A DNA stretch of 56,209 bases, taken from contig JALONL010000030.1 in assembly GCA_025454955.1 (NCBI GenBank), forward strand, positions 1 to 56,209. Direction: 5' to 3'. A program made the translations under genes and the position numbers. Below, piece after piece: positions 44,882-53,142 of this stretch. Within the stretch, counting starts at the first letter, position 1. Every line of letters starts with the position of its first letter. The notes under the pieces are model-generated. The model saw nothing but the letters and a program-made list of their open reading frames with translations. It searched no databases and was not told where the DNA came from. Origin of the DNA: Bacteroidia bacterium. GTDB taxonomy: Bacteria > Bacteroidota > Bacteroidia > Palsa-965.

Positions 44882-47539
44882 TCAACTCCCATACCTGAAA
44901 CCCAGCGACGAACGCTGCCGCGAAGCGGCCTCGCCCAGTTTAAACTCGGCCACATCGTCCATGTGCAGTGTGTGCAGGGCATCGTGGGTGCGTTCGGTGG
45001 CGGTGAGTGAGGCCATGCGGAGGTGCTGGTTTTTCACGGCTTCTTCAATTACCTGGCGCACGGTGCGGGCATTGCCGAAGTATTTGTCGCGGCCGCTGTG
45101 CAACTCGGCAAGGTAGGCGTTGAGGTGTTGGGCGGCTTCGTCGGTGGGCGCAAGGTTTTCGCGGTCGAGCATGATGCGGGCTATGCTCCAAAGTTCATCG
45201 GGCGAGTAATCGTGGAAGATGTACTGGCGGTCGAAGCGCGATTTGAGGCCGGGATTGGTTTCGAGGAAGCGGTGCATGTTTTCGGGGTAGCCGGCCACAA
45301 TTACGGCAAACTCGCCGCGGCGGTCTTCCATTTGTTTGAGCACTACCTCAATGGCTTCCTTGCCAAAATCGCCCGCACCGCCTTCGCCCAGCGAGTAGGC
45401 TTCGTCTATGAAGAGCAGTCCGCCAATGGCCGCATCCACTCGATCGCGGGTTTTGTTGGCCGTCTGGCCCACATAGCTGGCCACTAATCCCTGGCGGTCC
45501 ACTTCTACGAGGTGGCCTTTTTCGAGCAGGCCGAGAGCTTTGTAAATTTTGGCAAGAATGCGGGCCACCGTGGTTTTGCCTGTGCCCGGATTGCCGGTAA
45601 ACACGCCGTGCAGCGAGAAACGGTTCAATACATCTTTGCCCGACTCGCGGTAAAAACGCGTGAGCTTTACCAGTTCGTTCACCTCGGCTTTTATGTTGCT
45701 CATGCCGGTGAGGGCGTTGAGTTCGTCGAGGCTTTCGCGCAGGAGTTTTTCGTTGATGCCCAGGTCGGCATGGCGGCTCGCTTTTCCGGCAAACAACGGC
45801 TGCAAATCGGCGAGGATTATGGTCGAGAGCAGTTCGTTATCGAGCGAGGCCACGTCGTGAATTTTCATCAGTCGCAGGGCCATATTCATCTTTGAACCGT
45901 CGATTATACCAATAGCAGTGCGCGCATTGCCAAAGGTTTCGTTGCGGTTTCGGTATAGCTCGATGAACTGCTCTTCGAGGTATTTCAGCGCCTCGGCCGT
46001 GAGTGTTATGCCGCGCTTGTGGGTAGCCGCAAGGGCAATGGCCGTAAGCTCATCGGGCAGGTAATCGTCGAAATGATAATAATGCTTGAAGCGCGATTTC
46101 AGTCCCGGATTCGACTCAATAAACACGTCCATTTCTTTCGGATAACCGGCCACCATAATTGCTATATCGCCGGGGCCGTCGCTCATTTCCTTGAGCAGAA
46201 GTTCAATTACTTCCTTGCCAAAATCTTTCGAGTCGTCGCCCGCGCGGGCCAGCGAGTAGGCTTCATCAATAAACAGAATTCCGCCGCGTGCCTCGTCAAT
46301 CATTTTACGTGTACGCGGAGCCGTTTGCCCGATGTATTCGCCCACGAGATCGGCACGGTCCACTTCGCGCACATGGCCTTTTGAAAGCAGTCCCATTTGC
46401 TTGTAAATGGCGCCAAGCATATTTACCACCGTGGTTTTGCCTGTGCCCGGATTGCCGGTAAACACGCTGTGCAGCGAAATTCCGGTGTTTTCCTCAAAGC
46501 CTTTTTCCTTACGTATTTTAAGGAAGTTGAGGTAGCTGATGTGGTCGTGAATGCTCTTTTTCACATTGGTAAGTCCAATGAGCAGATCGAGTTCCTTGAG
46601 CAGTTCATCGAGCGGCTTTTCGCCGGGAGCGGTGGTGCTTCCGGTGGCCGCGGTGGTTGATTCGCCGCCAGCTTTTACCAGTTTATCGGAGCCGAGAATA
46701 AGTTCGGGCAGGCCTTCTTCTTCGGCAGTGCCCACATTGAAAATGGCCGTGGCCACCAGCGTGTCCATAAACAAAACCTCCACGCTGTATTTCTCGTCTT
46801 TCCACGAACCGGCCACATCGTTGCCCCAGCCCACATCGAAAACATAGCTGGTGTCGAGTTTATTTTCGGGTACAAAACCATTGCGTGATACCTGGCCTTT
46901 GTGCTGACCGGCATCGTCGTAAAAATTAAAAATGAGTTCGTAATGCCAGGGCAGGTTGCTTTTGTTTTTGAGGCGATATTCCACCCACACATACTGCGTG
47001 GTATCGCGGCGGAAAGTTTTGAAATAGGTGCGTTCCTGTTTTTCCCATCCGTTAAAATCGCCGGGGAAAAGTTTCAGTTCGGCCGTTTCGAAATACGGGT
47101 TGAATGAAGGAGTAACACGTCCCACATCGTTTATATGCACGGTGGTTTCGCCCAGCTTTACATCGTCAATCCAGGCTTCCCAGAGGTATTCGCCTTTTTT
47201 CCAGTAGTTTCCTTCGGTGGCATTTCCCCAGCCGTCGCGCACATACACAATGTTTTCGTCGGGCTTTACATCGCGCTTGGTATCGAGGTTGCATATTTCG
47301 CGGCGTGTGCCGTCGGCCATCATTTCAAAGCATTTAATCCACACCGTACACGACCAGGCTTCTTCGTCGAACAATTTGTTGAAGAACGAAAACTCCACCC
47401 GCAGGTAAGAGGTTTCAGCACGGTCGAAAACCTTGCGGTATTTTTTGCTTGAATTTACCATCCACTCGTCGGACGAGAATGAACGGAGGTCGCGGAATTT
47501 ATAGAAGCGGGAAGTGGTAACAGGTTGTTCGGTGCTCAT
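44882..47539 (-). CDS. Tandem AAA+ ATPase (CbbX/SpoVK-like) with duplicated N-terminal beta domain
   Basis: An 885-residue protein. Residues about 1-145 and 150-290 look like two copies of a beta-rich domain that each contain a D/V-G-W-G-N motif followed by G-x-W-K. Two AAA+ modules of the CbbX/SpoVK type follow, with Walker A motifs G-N-P-G-T-G-K-T in each, and Walker B L-F-I-D-E-A-Y-S-L in each. CbbX-type enzymes remodel protein complexes. The target here is unknown, but the N-terminal domains are likely to hold it. No transmembrane segment. It lies 77 bases downstream of a small winged-helix-like gene on the same strand. Confidence 0.88.
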   Translation of the reverse strand: MSTEQPVTTSRFYKFRDLRSFSSDEWMVNSSKKYRKVFDRAETSYLRVEFSFFNKLFDEEAWSCTVWIKCFEMMADGTRREICNLDTKRDVKPDENIVYVRDGWGNATEGNYWKKGEYLWEAWIDDVKLGETTVHINDVGRVTPSFNPYFETAELKLFPGDFNGWEKQERTYFKTFRRDTTQYVWVEYRLKNKSNLPWHYELIFNFYDDAGQHKGQVSRNGFVPENKLDTSYVFDVGWGNDVAGSWKDEKYSVEVLFMDTLVATAIFNVGTAEEEGLPELILGSDKLVKAGGESTTAATGSTTAPGEKPLDELLKELDLLIGLTNVKKSIHDHISYLNFLKIRKEKGFEENTGISLHSVFTGNPGTGKTTVVNMLGAIYKQMGLLSKGHVREVDRADLVGEYIGQTAPRTRKMIDEARGGILFIDEAYSLARAGDDSKDFGKEVIELLLKEMSDGPGDIAIMVAGYPKEMDVFIESNPGLKSRFKHYYHFDDYLPDELTAIALAATHKRGITLTAEALKYLEEQFIELYRNRNETFGNARTAIGIIDGSKMNMALRLMKIHDVASLDNELLSTIILADLQPLFAGKASRHADLGINEKLLRESLDELNALTGMSNIKAEVNELVKLTRFYRESGKDVLNRFSLHGVFTGNPGTGKTTVARILAKIYKALGLLEKGHLVEVDRQGLVASYVGQTANKTRDRVDAAIGGLLFIDEAYSLGEGGAGDFGKEAIEVVLKQMEDRRGEFAVIVAGYPENMHRFLETNPGLKSRFDRQYIFHDYSPDELWSIARIMLDRENLAPTDEAAQHLNAYLAELHSGRDKYFGNARTVRQVIEEAVKNQHLRMASLTATERTHDALHTLHMDDVAEFKLGEAASRQRSSLGFRYGS

Positions 47540-47616
47540 AGTATTTTGATAATGCTGATGCCATGTTTGACAAAAGGATTACTAAAATACGGTTCCGCCG
47601 CGAAGCTGGCAAAAAA

Positions 47617-47997
47617 TCATTTCGCAGCCGCATAGCGGTAACCGGCATCCGAAAGTGCCACCACCGGACAAACACCCCTGCGCCATTTCCAGCCCTGCTC
47701 CTTCTCTGTCATGTATTGGAGTATGGGCGCAAAGTCGTAAAGCGACAGCCTGGTGCGGAGTTTGGGGCGGCTGTCGTCGCGTACCTCGGCATAGTCCATG
47801 AGCAGGAGTTGTTCTACGGCTTCGCAAAGGCGTTCGGCAGTTACTTCGGGGCTGGTGTAGGGCGTGTTGGAATGCACGGCCAGTGTGGAAAACAACTCAT
47901 CGAGCGGCAGCGAGCCTCCTCCGGCCAGAAAGAGCCATTGCATAATCTGGCGTTGAAGCGTGGTGAGGCGGTGTCTTTCGCCGGGTTGCGATTTCAT
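47617..47997 (-). CDS. Small winged-helix-like hypothetical protein
   Basis: A 126-residue protein; the start was set at the MKSQPGERH methionine because 12 earlier in-frame residues are cysteine-rich and lack support. The pattern LTTLQRQIMQWLF, a later AVEQLLLMDYAEVR and a closing VALSDAGYRYA fits a winged-helix fold. DNA binding is possible but not shown. It precedes the AAA+ gene and may be co-transcribed with it. Confidence 0.6.
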   Translation of the reverse strand: MKSQPGERHRLTTLQRQIMQWLFLAGGGSLPLDELFSTLAVHSNTPYTSPEVTAERLCEAVEQLLLMDYAEVRDDSRPKLRTRLSLYDFAPILQYMTEKEQGWKWRRGVCPVVALSDAGYRYAAAK

Positions 47998-48055
47998 GCG
48001 GCAAAGATAATATTCGGCCGCGCAATACCGCATGTCAGGAACTTATTGAAAACAG

Positions 48056-48082
48056 GCACCGGCCTGCTCCGCAGGCCGGTGC
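48056..48082 (-). terminator. GC-rich hairpin after the 17-residue peptide gene
   Basis: A perfect 11-bp stem (48056-48066 with 48072-48082) and a 5-nt loop. On the minus strand it is followed by CTGTTTTC, a weak T tract. It lies 6 bases past the stop codon of the peptide gene. Confidence 0.7.
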
Positions 48083-48088
48083 GCTTGT

Positions 48089-48142
48089 TCAGGCAAATAC
48101 CATTCCTACAAAAAAAGGAAGGAGAAGAATAAACTTGTTCAT
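48089..48142 (-). CDS. 17-residue hydrophobic peptide
   Basis: A tiny reading frame, ATG to TGA, encoding MNKFILLLPFFVGMVFA. It reads like a signal peptide or a single short membrane helix with one positive charge. Its support is structural: a full Bacteroidota promoter (TTTG, 20-base spacer, TAGGTTTG) lies just upstream, the leader is about 18 bases, and a strong hairpin lies 6 bases after the stop. The predicted transcript is about 110 nt. It could be a small membrane protein, a type I toxin-like peptide, or a leader peptide. The remaining gap to the neighbours (48143-48276) has no other gene. Confidence 0.5.
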   Translation of the reverse strand: MNKFILLLPFFVGMVFA

Positions 48143-48166
48143 GGGTGTGTGTTTTGGTGAGCTTTT

Positions 48167-48198
48167 CAAACCTAAGTAATTCAATTGCAGCTCACAAA
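48167..48198 (-). promoter_or_regulatory. Complete Bacteroidota promoter for the 17-residue peptide gene
   Basis: On the minus strand: TTTG (48198 to 48195; a second TTTG directly before it), a 20-base spacer and TAGGTTTG (48174 to 48167). This fits TTTG-N19 to 21-TAnnTTTG exactly. It is the best promoter match in the window. Confidence 0.7.
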
Positions 48199-48276
48199 CA
48201 AATAATCTCAATTATCAAAATCAGCCAATAAATTATCAAAAAAACACCGGCCGCTTTATCAATATCGTATCAATAA

Positions 48277-48918
48277 TCAATTTATGTGCTTCTGTGATTT
48301 TGCCTTTTTACGGTCGCCTTCCCAGATTCGCTCCGTGTTTCCCGGCTGCACTTCTACCTTCAGGTTTTGTGCGGCGGCGGCTTTTAACAGGCGTTTGCGC
48401 AATGCTTTGGGATGAAATGCTTTTCTCATGCTTTTTATTTTCCCGGCTTTTTCAAACACTGCTATTTCGCTCAGCAGCATGTATGCAGTGGAGGCGCATC
48501 GCATTCCGAAAAAAGCATAATCAAAAGGCGTATCACCGTGCAGCGATTCGAGCCGGTTTTTCATGAATACATATTCCGAATCGCTGAGCGGCACATACAC
48601 CGAAGTCATTTTCATTCCCTGCCACCCTTTGTTCAAACGCGGCGCGTTGTCTCTTTCAAATACGCCTGCCTGTTTACGTTCCTTCTTACGCGGAAAAATA
48701 TGTACGCGCCTGGTGTTGTAATTAAAGCCGTAGGCCAGCGAATCGAGTTCAATTACCACATGGCCGCCGTACATGCCTCCGAGCCAGTGTATCTCGGTAT
48801 CGCGGTGTTGCGGGTGCGGACGCGAGCCGTGTGCTATGCGTACAATTAATTCGTGCTTTGCACAAAGTGTTTGCACACACAGCGTGAGAAAAAACAGAAT
48901 GGCAAAACTCAAACGCAT
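48277..48918 (-). CDS. Secreted protein with permuted NlpC/P60-like residues
   Basis: A 213-residue protein with a signal peptide (about 1-20, ending LCA). H53 in G-G-H-V-V-I-E-L is followed 88 residues later by C141 in M-R-C-A-S-T-A-Y-M-L-L. This His-then-Cys order with a GGHV strand resembles the circularly permuted papain-like (NlpC/P60-related) hydrolases. The fit is by eye and not certain. The C-terminus is very basic. It is the third gene of an operon with crcB and a PafA-like phosphatase (gaps of 3 bases). Confidence 0.7.
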   Translation of the reverse strand: MRLSFAILFFLTLCVQTLCAKHELIVRIAHGSRPHPQHRDTEIHWLGGMYGGHVVIELDSLAYGFNYNTRRVHIFPRKKERKQAGVFERDNAPRLNKGWQGMKMTSVYVPLSDSEYVFMKNRLESLHGDTPFDYAFFGMRCASTAYMLLSEIAVFEKAGKIKSMRKAFHPKALRKRLLKAAAAQNLKVEVQPGNTERIWEGDRKKAKSQKHIN

Positions 48919-48921
48919 GGG

Positions 48922-50598
48922 TTAGCGGATTAATCCTTCGAGCGGTTTTCCGGCTGTGCCATTGGGCATTTGAATGCCGATAAGCTGGCACACGGTGGGC
49001 GCAATGTCCACAATGTTTACATGCGCATCACTCTGGCCGGGTTTAATTTTCCAGCCCCACCAGAGCAGCGGTATGTGCGTATCGTAGCTCCACGGCGAAC
49101 CGTGCGAGGTGCCTGTTTTTCCCCAGCCGGCCAGCCAGCCGGGCGCGGGAATGTAGCATACATCGCCCGAACGTTTGGGATGCCAGCCGTTTTGTATGAG
49201 CATGCGCGGGCCGCTGGTGAATTCGTTGGCGAGCAAATCGGTGGCGGTTACTGCGCCTACAATGCCGCGCATTTGTGTGATTTTGCCGGCGGTTAAGCGT
49301 TGAATTTCGGCCGCATCTATTTTGTGTTTGGCGAAAAGTGAGCGGCGCAGAAATACCTGGTAATTATCTACAGTGAGCAGCAGCGAGGAATCGCCATAGT
49401 GGCGCTGGTAAAGGCGTTTGAGGGTGTCGGCAATAACTTCATCTTCGAAATAGCCGCCGGGGATGTGATTGTCGGTAAGGTATTGCGGCACTTCCACTGC
49501 GCCGTGATCGGCGGTGAGGAATACGAGTGCGTTGTTTTTGCCCACCCAGTTGTCGATGAAGTTGAGCAGTTCGGTGAGGTCTTTGTCGAGGCGCAGGTAG
49601 GTGTCTTCAATTTCCATGCTTTGCGGACCGTAGGCATGGCCAATAATGTCGGGCGAGGAAAAGCTCACGGCGAGTAAATCGGTCACGCCGCGTTTGCCGA
49701 GGTTTTCGCCTTTAATGGCGGCTAAGGCAAAATCTTTGGTGAGGTTGCTGCCGTAGGGTGTGCGGGGCAATGCTTTGTATGCATCGGCTCCTTTGAGTTT
49801 GTCAACCGGATGCGGAAAAACGGGTCGTGTTTCGTGCGGGGCGAAGGTGCCTTCGTAGGGGTTATCGTCGGGCAGGCTTTCTGTGTATTGTGCGGCGGGC
49901 AGCAGCAGCGACCAGGGCTTGCTCATGTACTGTGCGGCGAAGTCGTATTTGTTGAATGTTTCGGCCCAGGCCGGAAGGGCTTTCATGTAATACGAACTGC
50001 TGATGAATTTGCCGGTGGCCGATTCGTACCAGTATGCGGCAAGTCCGTTGAGCGTATCGGCCGAGTGGCCTGCGGGGAGAATGGCGGCGCGGTCTTTGAG
50101 GGCAATGCCCACTACTTTGCTTTTGCCAATGGTATTCATCCGCAACTGATCGCCGATGGTGGTGGTGAGCATTTTTCGCGGCGAGCATTTGCCTTCGCCC
50201 GATGATGTGCCGGCACCTGTTACCGACGAATCGGTGACGCAGTAAATGGAGTTTTTACCCGTGTTCAGATCGTTCATGCGGTTGGCCACAATGCCGTGTA
50301 CAGCGGGAAATGTGCCGGTGTATATGGATGCGTGGCCCGGGCCGGTTTCGGTGGGCATGTAGTTGTAGTGTGTGTTGCGGTTGAAATAGCCATCGTTTAC
50401 AAGCCGCTTAAAACCACCGTTGCCGAATTTGTCCCAGTAACGATAAATGTAATCGTACCGCATCTGATCGACCACAATGCCCACCACCAATTTGGGTGTG
50501 CGCGGCAACGACGAAGAAGCGGGCTGCGGCGCGGGTTTCTGCGCCATGAAAATAAAAGCGGCGGCAGCAAGTACCGCACCAATTGCGAGTTTTTTCAT
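48922..50598 (-). CDS. PafA-type alkaline phosphatase
   Basis: A 558-residue secreted phosphatase of the alkaline phosphatase superfamily. After a signal peptide (about 1-19), D44 in V-V-D-Q-M-R is the first metal ligand. The nucleophile is T85 in T-E-T-G-P-G-H, with N106 in V-A-N-R-M and the K168-x-R170 pair. These spacings (21 and 62 residues) equal those of Elizabethkingia PafA (T79, N100, K162, R164), which marks it as a phosphate-monoesterase of the PafA group rather than PhoA. The late metal site, L-T-A-D-H-G-A, is intact. It is probably periplasmic and has a role in phosphate acquisition. Middle gene of a three-gene operon. Confidence 0.9.
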   Translation of the reverse strand: MKKLAIGAVLAAAAFIFMAQKPAPQPASSSLPRTPKLVVGIVVDQMRYDYIYRYWDKFGNGGFKRLVNDGYFNRNTHYNYMPTETGPGHASIYTGTFPAVHGIVANRMNDLNTGKNSIYCVTDSSVTGAGTSSGEGKCSPRKMLTTTIGDQLRMNTIGKSKVVGIALKDRAAILPAGHSADTLNGLAAYWYESATGKFISSSYYMKALPAWAETFNKYDFAAQYMSKPWSLLLPAAQYTESLPDDNPYEGTFAPHETRPVFPHPVDKLKGADAYKALPRTPYGSNLTKDFALAAIKGENLGKRGVTDLLAVSFSSPDIIGHAYGPQSMEIEDTYLRLDKDLTELLNFIDNWVGKNNALVFLTADHGAVEVPQYLTDNHIPGGYFEDEVIADTLKRLYQRHYGDSSLLLTVDNYQVFLRRSLFAKHKIDAAEIQRLTAGKITQMRGIVGAVTATDLLANEFTSGPRMLIQNGWHPKRSGDVCYIPAPGWLAGWGKTGTSHGSPWSYDTHIPLLWWGWKIKPGQSDAHVNIVDIAPTVCQLIGIQMPNGTAGKPLEGLIR

Positions 50599-50601
50599 TG
50601 C

Positions 50602-50964
50602 TTATGTTTTGCGCACCAGCACAGCCAATACAGCCATGCACAATGCAATACTTAATCCGATATTGAGCACACCCAGCATGGTACTTCCGCGCCTGAAAAG
50701 TTCAAGCGTTTCGAGGCTGAATGTGGAAAATGTACTGAATCCGCCGCAAAATCCGGTAATGAAAAATACCCGCAGCGAAGCATCGTCCTGCCGCTGTGCA
50801 AAGTACCAGAGCACAGCACCCATCACCACACAGGCCAGCACATTGGCCAGCAATGTAGCCAGCGGAAACGCTGCCGCCGAATACTGCCGCACCAGCACCG
50901 ACACGCCGTAGCGGGCCAGACTGCCTAAGCCGCCACCAAGGAAAACGAGCAGGAGGGTTTGCAT
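50602..50964 (-). CDS. crcB: Fluoride channel CrcB (Fluc)
   Basis: A 120-residue protein with four membrane helices. Typical motifs are G-G-x-G-S-L-A-R-Y near the N-terminus and G-F-C-G-G-F-S-T-F-S-T-F-S in helix 3, which provides the fluoride-lining Phe and Ser/Thr residues. It exports fluoride as a dual-topology dimer. The start is at MQTLLLVF; 15 earlier in-frame residues are not supported. No fluoride riboswitch is seen in the 97 bases upstream. First gene of an operon with the phosphatase. Confidence 0.94.
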   Translation of the reverse strand: MQTLLLVFLGGGLGSLARYGVSVLVRQYSAAAFPLATLLANVLACVVMGAVLWYFAQRQDDASLRVFFITGFCGGFSTFSTFSLETLELFRRGSTMLGVLNIGLSIALCMAVLAVLVRKT

Positions 50965-51061
50965 GATGTATGCGTAATGCTGAATAATTTCTGTGCTGAA
51001 ATTACTCAATCTTTCTTAACATCAGATTACAACAGCTTTAAGTTAGTATTTGCAATGACTG

Positions 51062-51997
51062 CTATTTATGCAACTCATCCTGTGCTTGCTGTTTCACAAC
51101 AAGTGTATTACTGAGCTTATCCTGAAAATCTTTTCCCAAAAAAAACGACAGTCCGTTAAAAGGAATAAAACGAGCAAATGTTTTACCCATTAACTGAGCC
51201 TTTGAAGGTGCATTGCCGTTTGTGCTGATTACAAGTGAGCCGGAGAGTGCCTTTGCCGGGGTAATACCAAAAACCACTTCGGTAAGTATATAAAAAGCAA
51301 TTACAATAAATATATCCATTAAAGCCAATGTTATTGGTGATACTTCGAAATCAGTGTACGAAAAATTATCTCCCATGTAATACATGCCCAGCAATCGTTT
51401 ATAAATCGTAACAACACTTCTCGACACAGCATACATAAGCAGCACATCCAATATCCGGTGAAACAAACGTATAGCCATATCAACTTTCTCGGGCTTTGTT
51501 TTTATCTGCCCGTCTTCCTCATAACTTACTATTTTAAATTGCACTCCGCGTAATCCTGTTTTTAATAAATAATAACTCCAAAGTACATAGCTAATCAGCA
51601 CAAGTATATTGAATAAAGAAAGCACCGTAATACCCCGTATATTCATCATTTCATGTAATAGATACGGAAGTAGCGACAGCGCATTCACAAAGAAAATCAG
51701 CAAGGCAGAAAAAATCAGCAGACGACTATACTTACCTGTTTTCAGAGTTTTCAAGGCCCCCCAAATCATCAGCATCTGAAAAATCAGGTTTAGTATAAAT
51801 GATAAATAAGAATATCCTTCCGGCGCCCAGAAGTAAATACTCTGCAGCGAAGTAAAAATGTAATACCAAACTGAATGTCCATAATTTACCTTATGAATAA
51901 GATCATAGACATAAACAAACACCAGCGATATCAGGCCGGTGAACGATACAAATACTGCCAGGAGGTGCTGTGATTTTTGTTGACTTTTTGTTGACAT
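51062..51997 (-). CDS. RDD family membrane protein
   Basis: A 311-residue membrane protein. The N-terminal half has four helices of no recognised family; the C-terminal half (about 170-300) is an RDD domain: R-I-L-D-V near 176, an aliphatic helix, E-V-V-F-G-I-T-P-A-K-A-L, and F-A-R-F-I-P-F-N-G-L followed by D-K-L-S-N-T-L-V-V. RDD proteins are of mostly unknown function, with some acting as antiporters. It stands alone. Its base composition is lower in GC than its neighbours. Confidence 0.78.
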   Translation of the reverse strand: MSTKSQQKSQHLLAVFVSFTGLISLVFVYVYDLIHKVNYGHSVWYYIFTSLQSIYFWAPEGYSYLSFILNLIFQMLMIWGALKTLKTGKYSRLLIFSALLIFFVNALSLLPYLLHEMMNIRGITVLSLFNILVLISYVLWSYYLLKTGLRGVQFKIVSYEEDGQIKTKPEKVDMAIRLFHRILDVLLMYAVSRSVVTIYKRLLGMYYMGDNFSYTDFEVSPITLALMDIFIVIAFYILTEVVFGITPAKALSGSLVISTNGNAPSKAQLMGKTFARFIPFNGLSFFLGKDFQDKLSNTLVVKQQAQDELHK

Positions 51998-52083
51998 GTG
52001 TGAAGGGGTAAGCGTTTGTTTCTAAATTACCAAAAAACTAATTTGTGTATTGGCAGCCTCTCAGCAATATTAATCTGAGGCCG

Positions 52084-52677
52084 TTACGGCAAAATTTTCT
52101 TCACCCACTCGCTCAGCACAAAATAAAGCCTGTAGCAACCCCACGCACACAACCCGCCAAACACTGCACCGCAAAGCACATCGAGCGGATAATGCACGCC
52201 CACATAAATGCGGCTCCACATGACAATGAGCGACCACACAAACAGCAGCCACATCCATTTTTTAAGCGGTGTGGCCTTGTAAAAGAACCAGAGAAACACC
52301 GCCAGCGCCATACTGTTTGCCGAGTGAGCCGAGAAAAATCCGTACGGCCCGCCGCAGCCCACGGGTGTGGTTATTTTTGCCGCTATTTCGGTATTGTGGC
52401 AGGGGCGCGGGCGTTCGGTGGTGCGTTTCACGAAATTGGAACCCTGATCGGTCAGCGCAATGAGTGCGCCGGCCATGAGCACAATGGAAATGGTTTGCCA
52501 GCGGTAATGCTTCCACAGCAAAAACGCCAGAAACGCATACAGCGGAATCCACACCCAGCGGTTGGTGGCCCAGGGCATGATGAAATCGAGCAGGCCGTTG
52601 CGCCAATGGTGAATGGCGAAAAAAAGCAGCCGGTCGTAATGATCCAGAAACTCAGGCATACATGCCGAAATTACCAA
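52084..52677 (-). CDS. PAP2 family phosphatase
   Basis: A 197-residue membrane protein with six helices. It has the three PAP2 signatures: K-x-x-x-x-x-x-R-P (K-R-T-T-E-R-P-R-P), S-A-H-S in the catalytic loop and S/R-x-x-x-x-x-H in R-I-Y-V-G-V-H-Y-P-x-D. It probably dephosphorylates a lipid phosphate such as undecaprenyl diphosphate or phosphatidic acid on the outer face of the inner membrane. 36 bases downstream of arsC. Confidence 0.93.
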   Translation of the reverse strand: MVISACMPEFLDHYDRLLFFAIHHWRNGLLDFIMPWATNRWVWIPLYAFLAFLLWKHYRWQTISIVLMAGALIALTDQGSNFVKRTTERPRPCHNTEIAAKITTPVGCGGPYGFFSAHSANSMALAVFLWFFYKATPLKKWMWLLFVWSLIVMWSRIYVGVHYPLDVLCGAVFGGLCAWGCYRLYFVLSEWVKKILP

Positions 52678-52713
52678 TAAGCCGCCTGCTTTTCCATTTC
52701 TGCCGAAAGAGTT

Positions 52714-53142
52714 TTACACGGCCGCGTTTTCATTCACAAACGCCTGCATTTTTTCGCGAATGGCATTGCGCACTTCGATAGTCCGGCTCAGTTTCTCGTG
52801 GTGGCTTCCTTCAAACGACGAAGGATCGGGAAAGCCCCAGTGCAGGCGTTTGCCGGGGCCGGGAAACACCGGGCAGCGTTCGGCACTGGCTTCGTCGCAC
52901 ACCGTAATTACATAATCAAACAACTGTTTGCTTTCGAGCATTTCATCCACACTCTTTGTGGCATTGCCCGAAATGTCGAAACCGTCGTTTTTCATGGCTT
53001 CCACCACCACAGGATTAAGCCTGCCCGGTTCAATGCCCGCACTTTGGGCGTGAAATTTTCCGGCGCCGAAATGATTGAGATAAGTTTCGGCCATCTGACT
53101 GCGGGCCGAATTGTGAATACATACAAAGAGTACGTGTATCAT
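52714..53142 (-). CDS. arsC: Arsenate reductase, thioredoxin-coupled type
   Basis: A 142-residue cytoplasmic enzyme of the low-molecular-weight phosphatase fold. It reduces arsenate to arsenite. The nucleophile C8 is in C-I-H-N-S-A-R (C-x5-R), with C82 and C90 in V-C-D-E-A-S-A-E-R-C as the two further redox cysteines, as in S. aureus ArsC. Its start overlaps the aquaporin stop by 4 bp. Third gene of an arsR-aquaporin-arsC operon. Confidence 0.93.
   Translation of the reverse strand: MIHVLFVCIHNSARSQMAETYLNHFGAGKFHAQSAGIEPGRLNPVVVEAMKNDGFDISGNATKSVDEMLESKQLFDYVITVCDEASAERCPVFPGPGKRLHWGFPDPSSFEGSHHEKLSRTIEVRNAIREKMQAFVNENAAV

Noticed and set aside
50965..51061. A fluoride riboswitch before crcB
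   Set aside because: The expected conserved start and pseudoknot words of the crcB motif are not present in these 97 bases.
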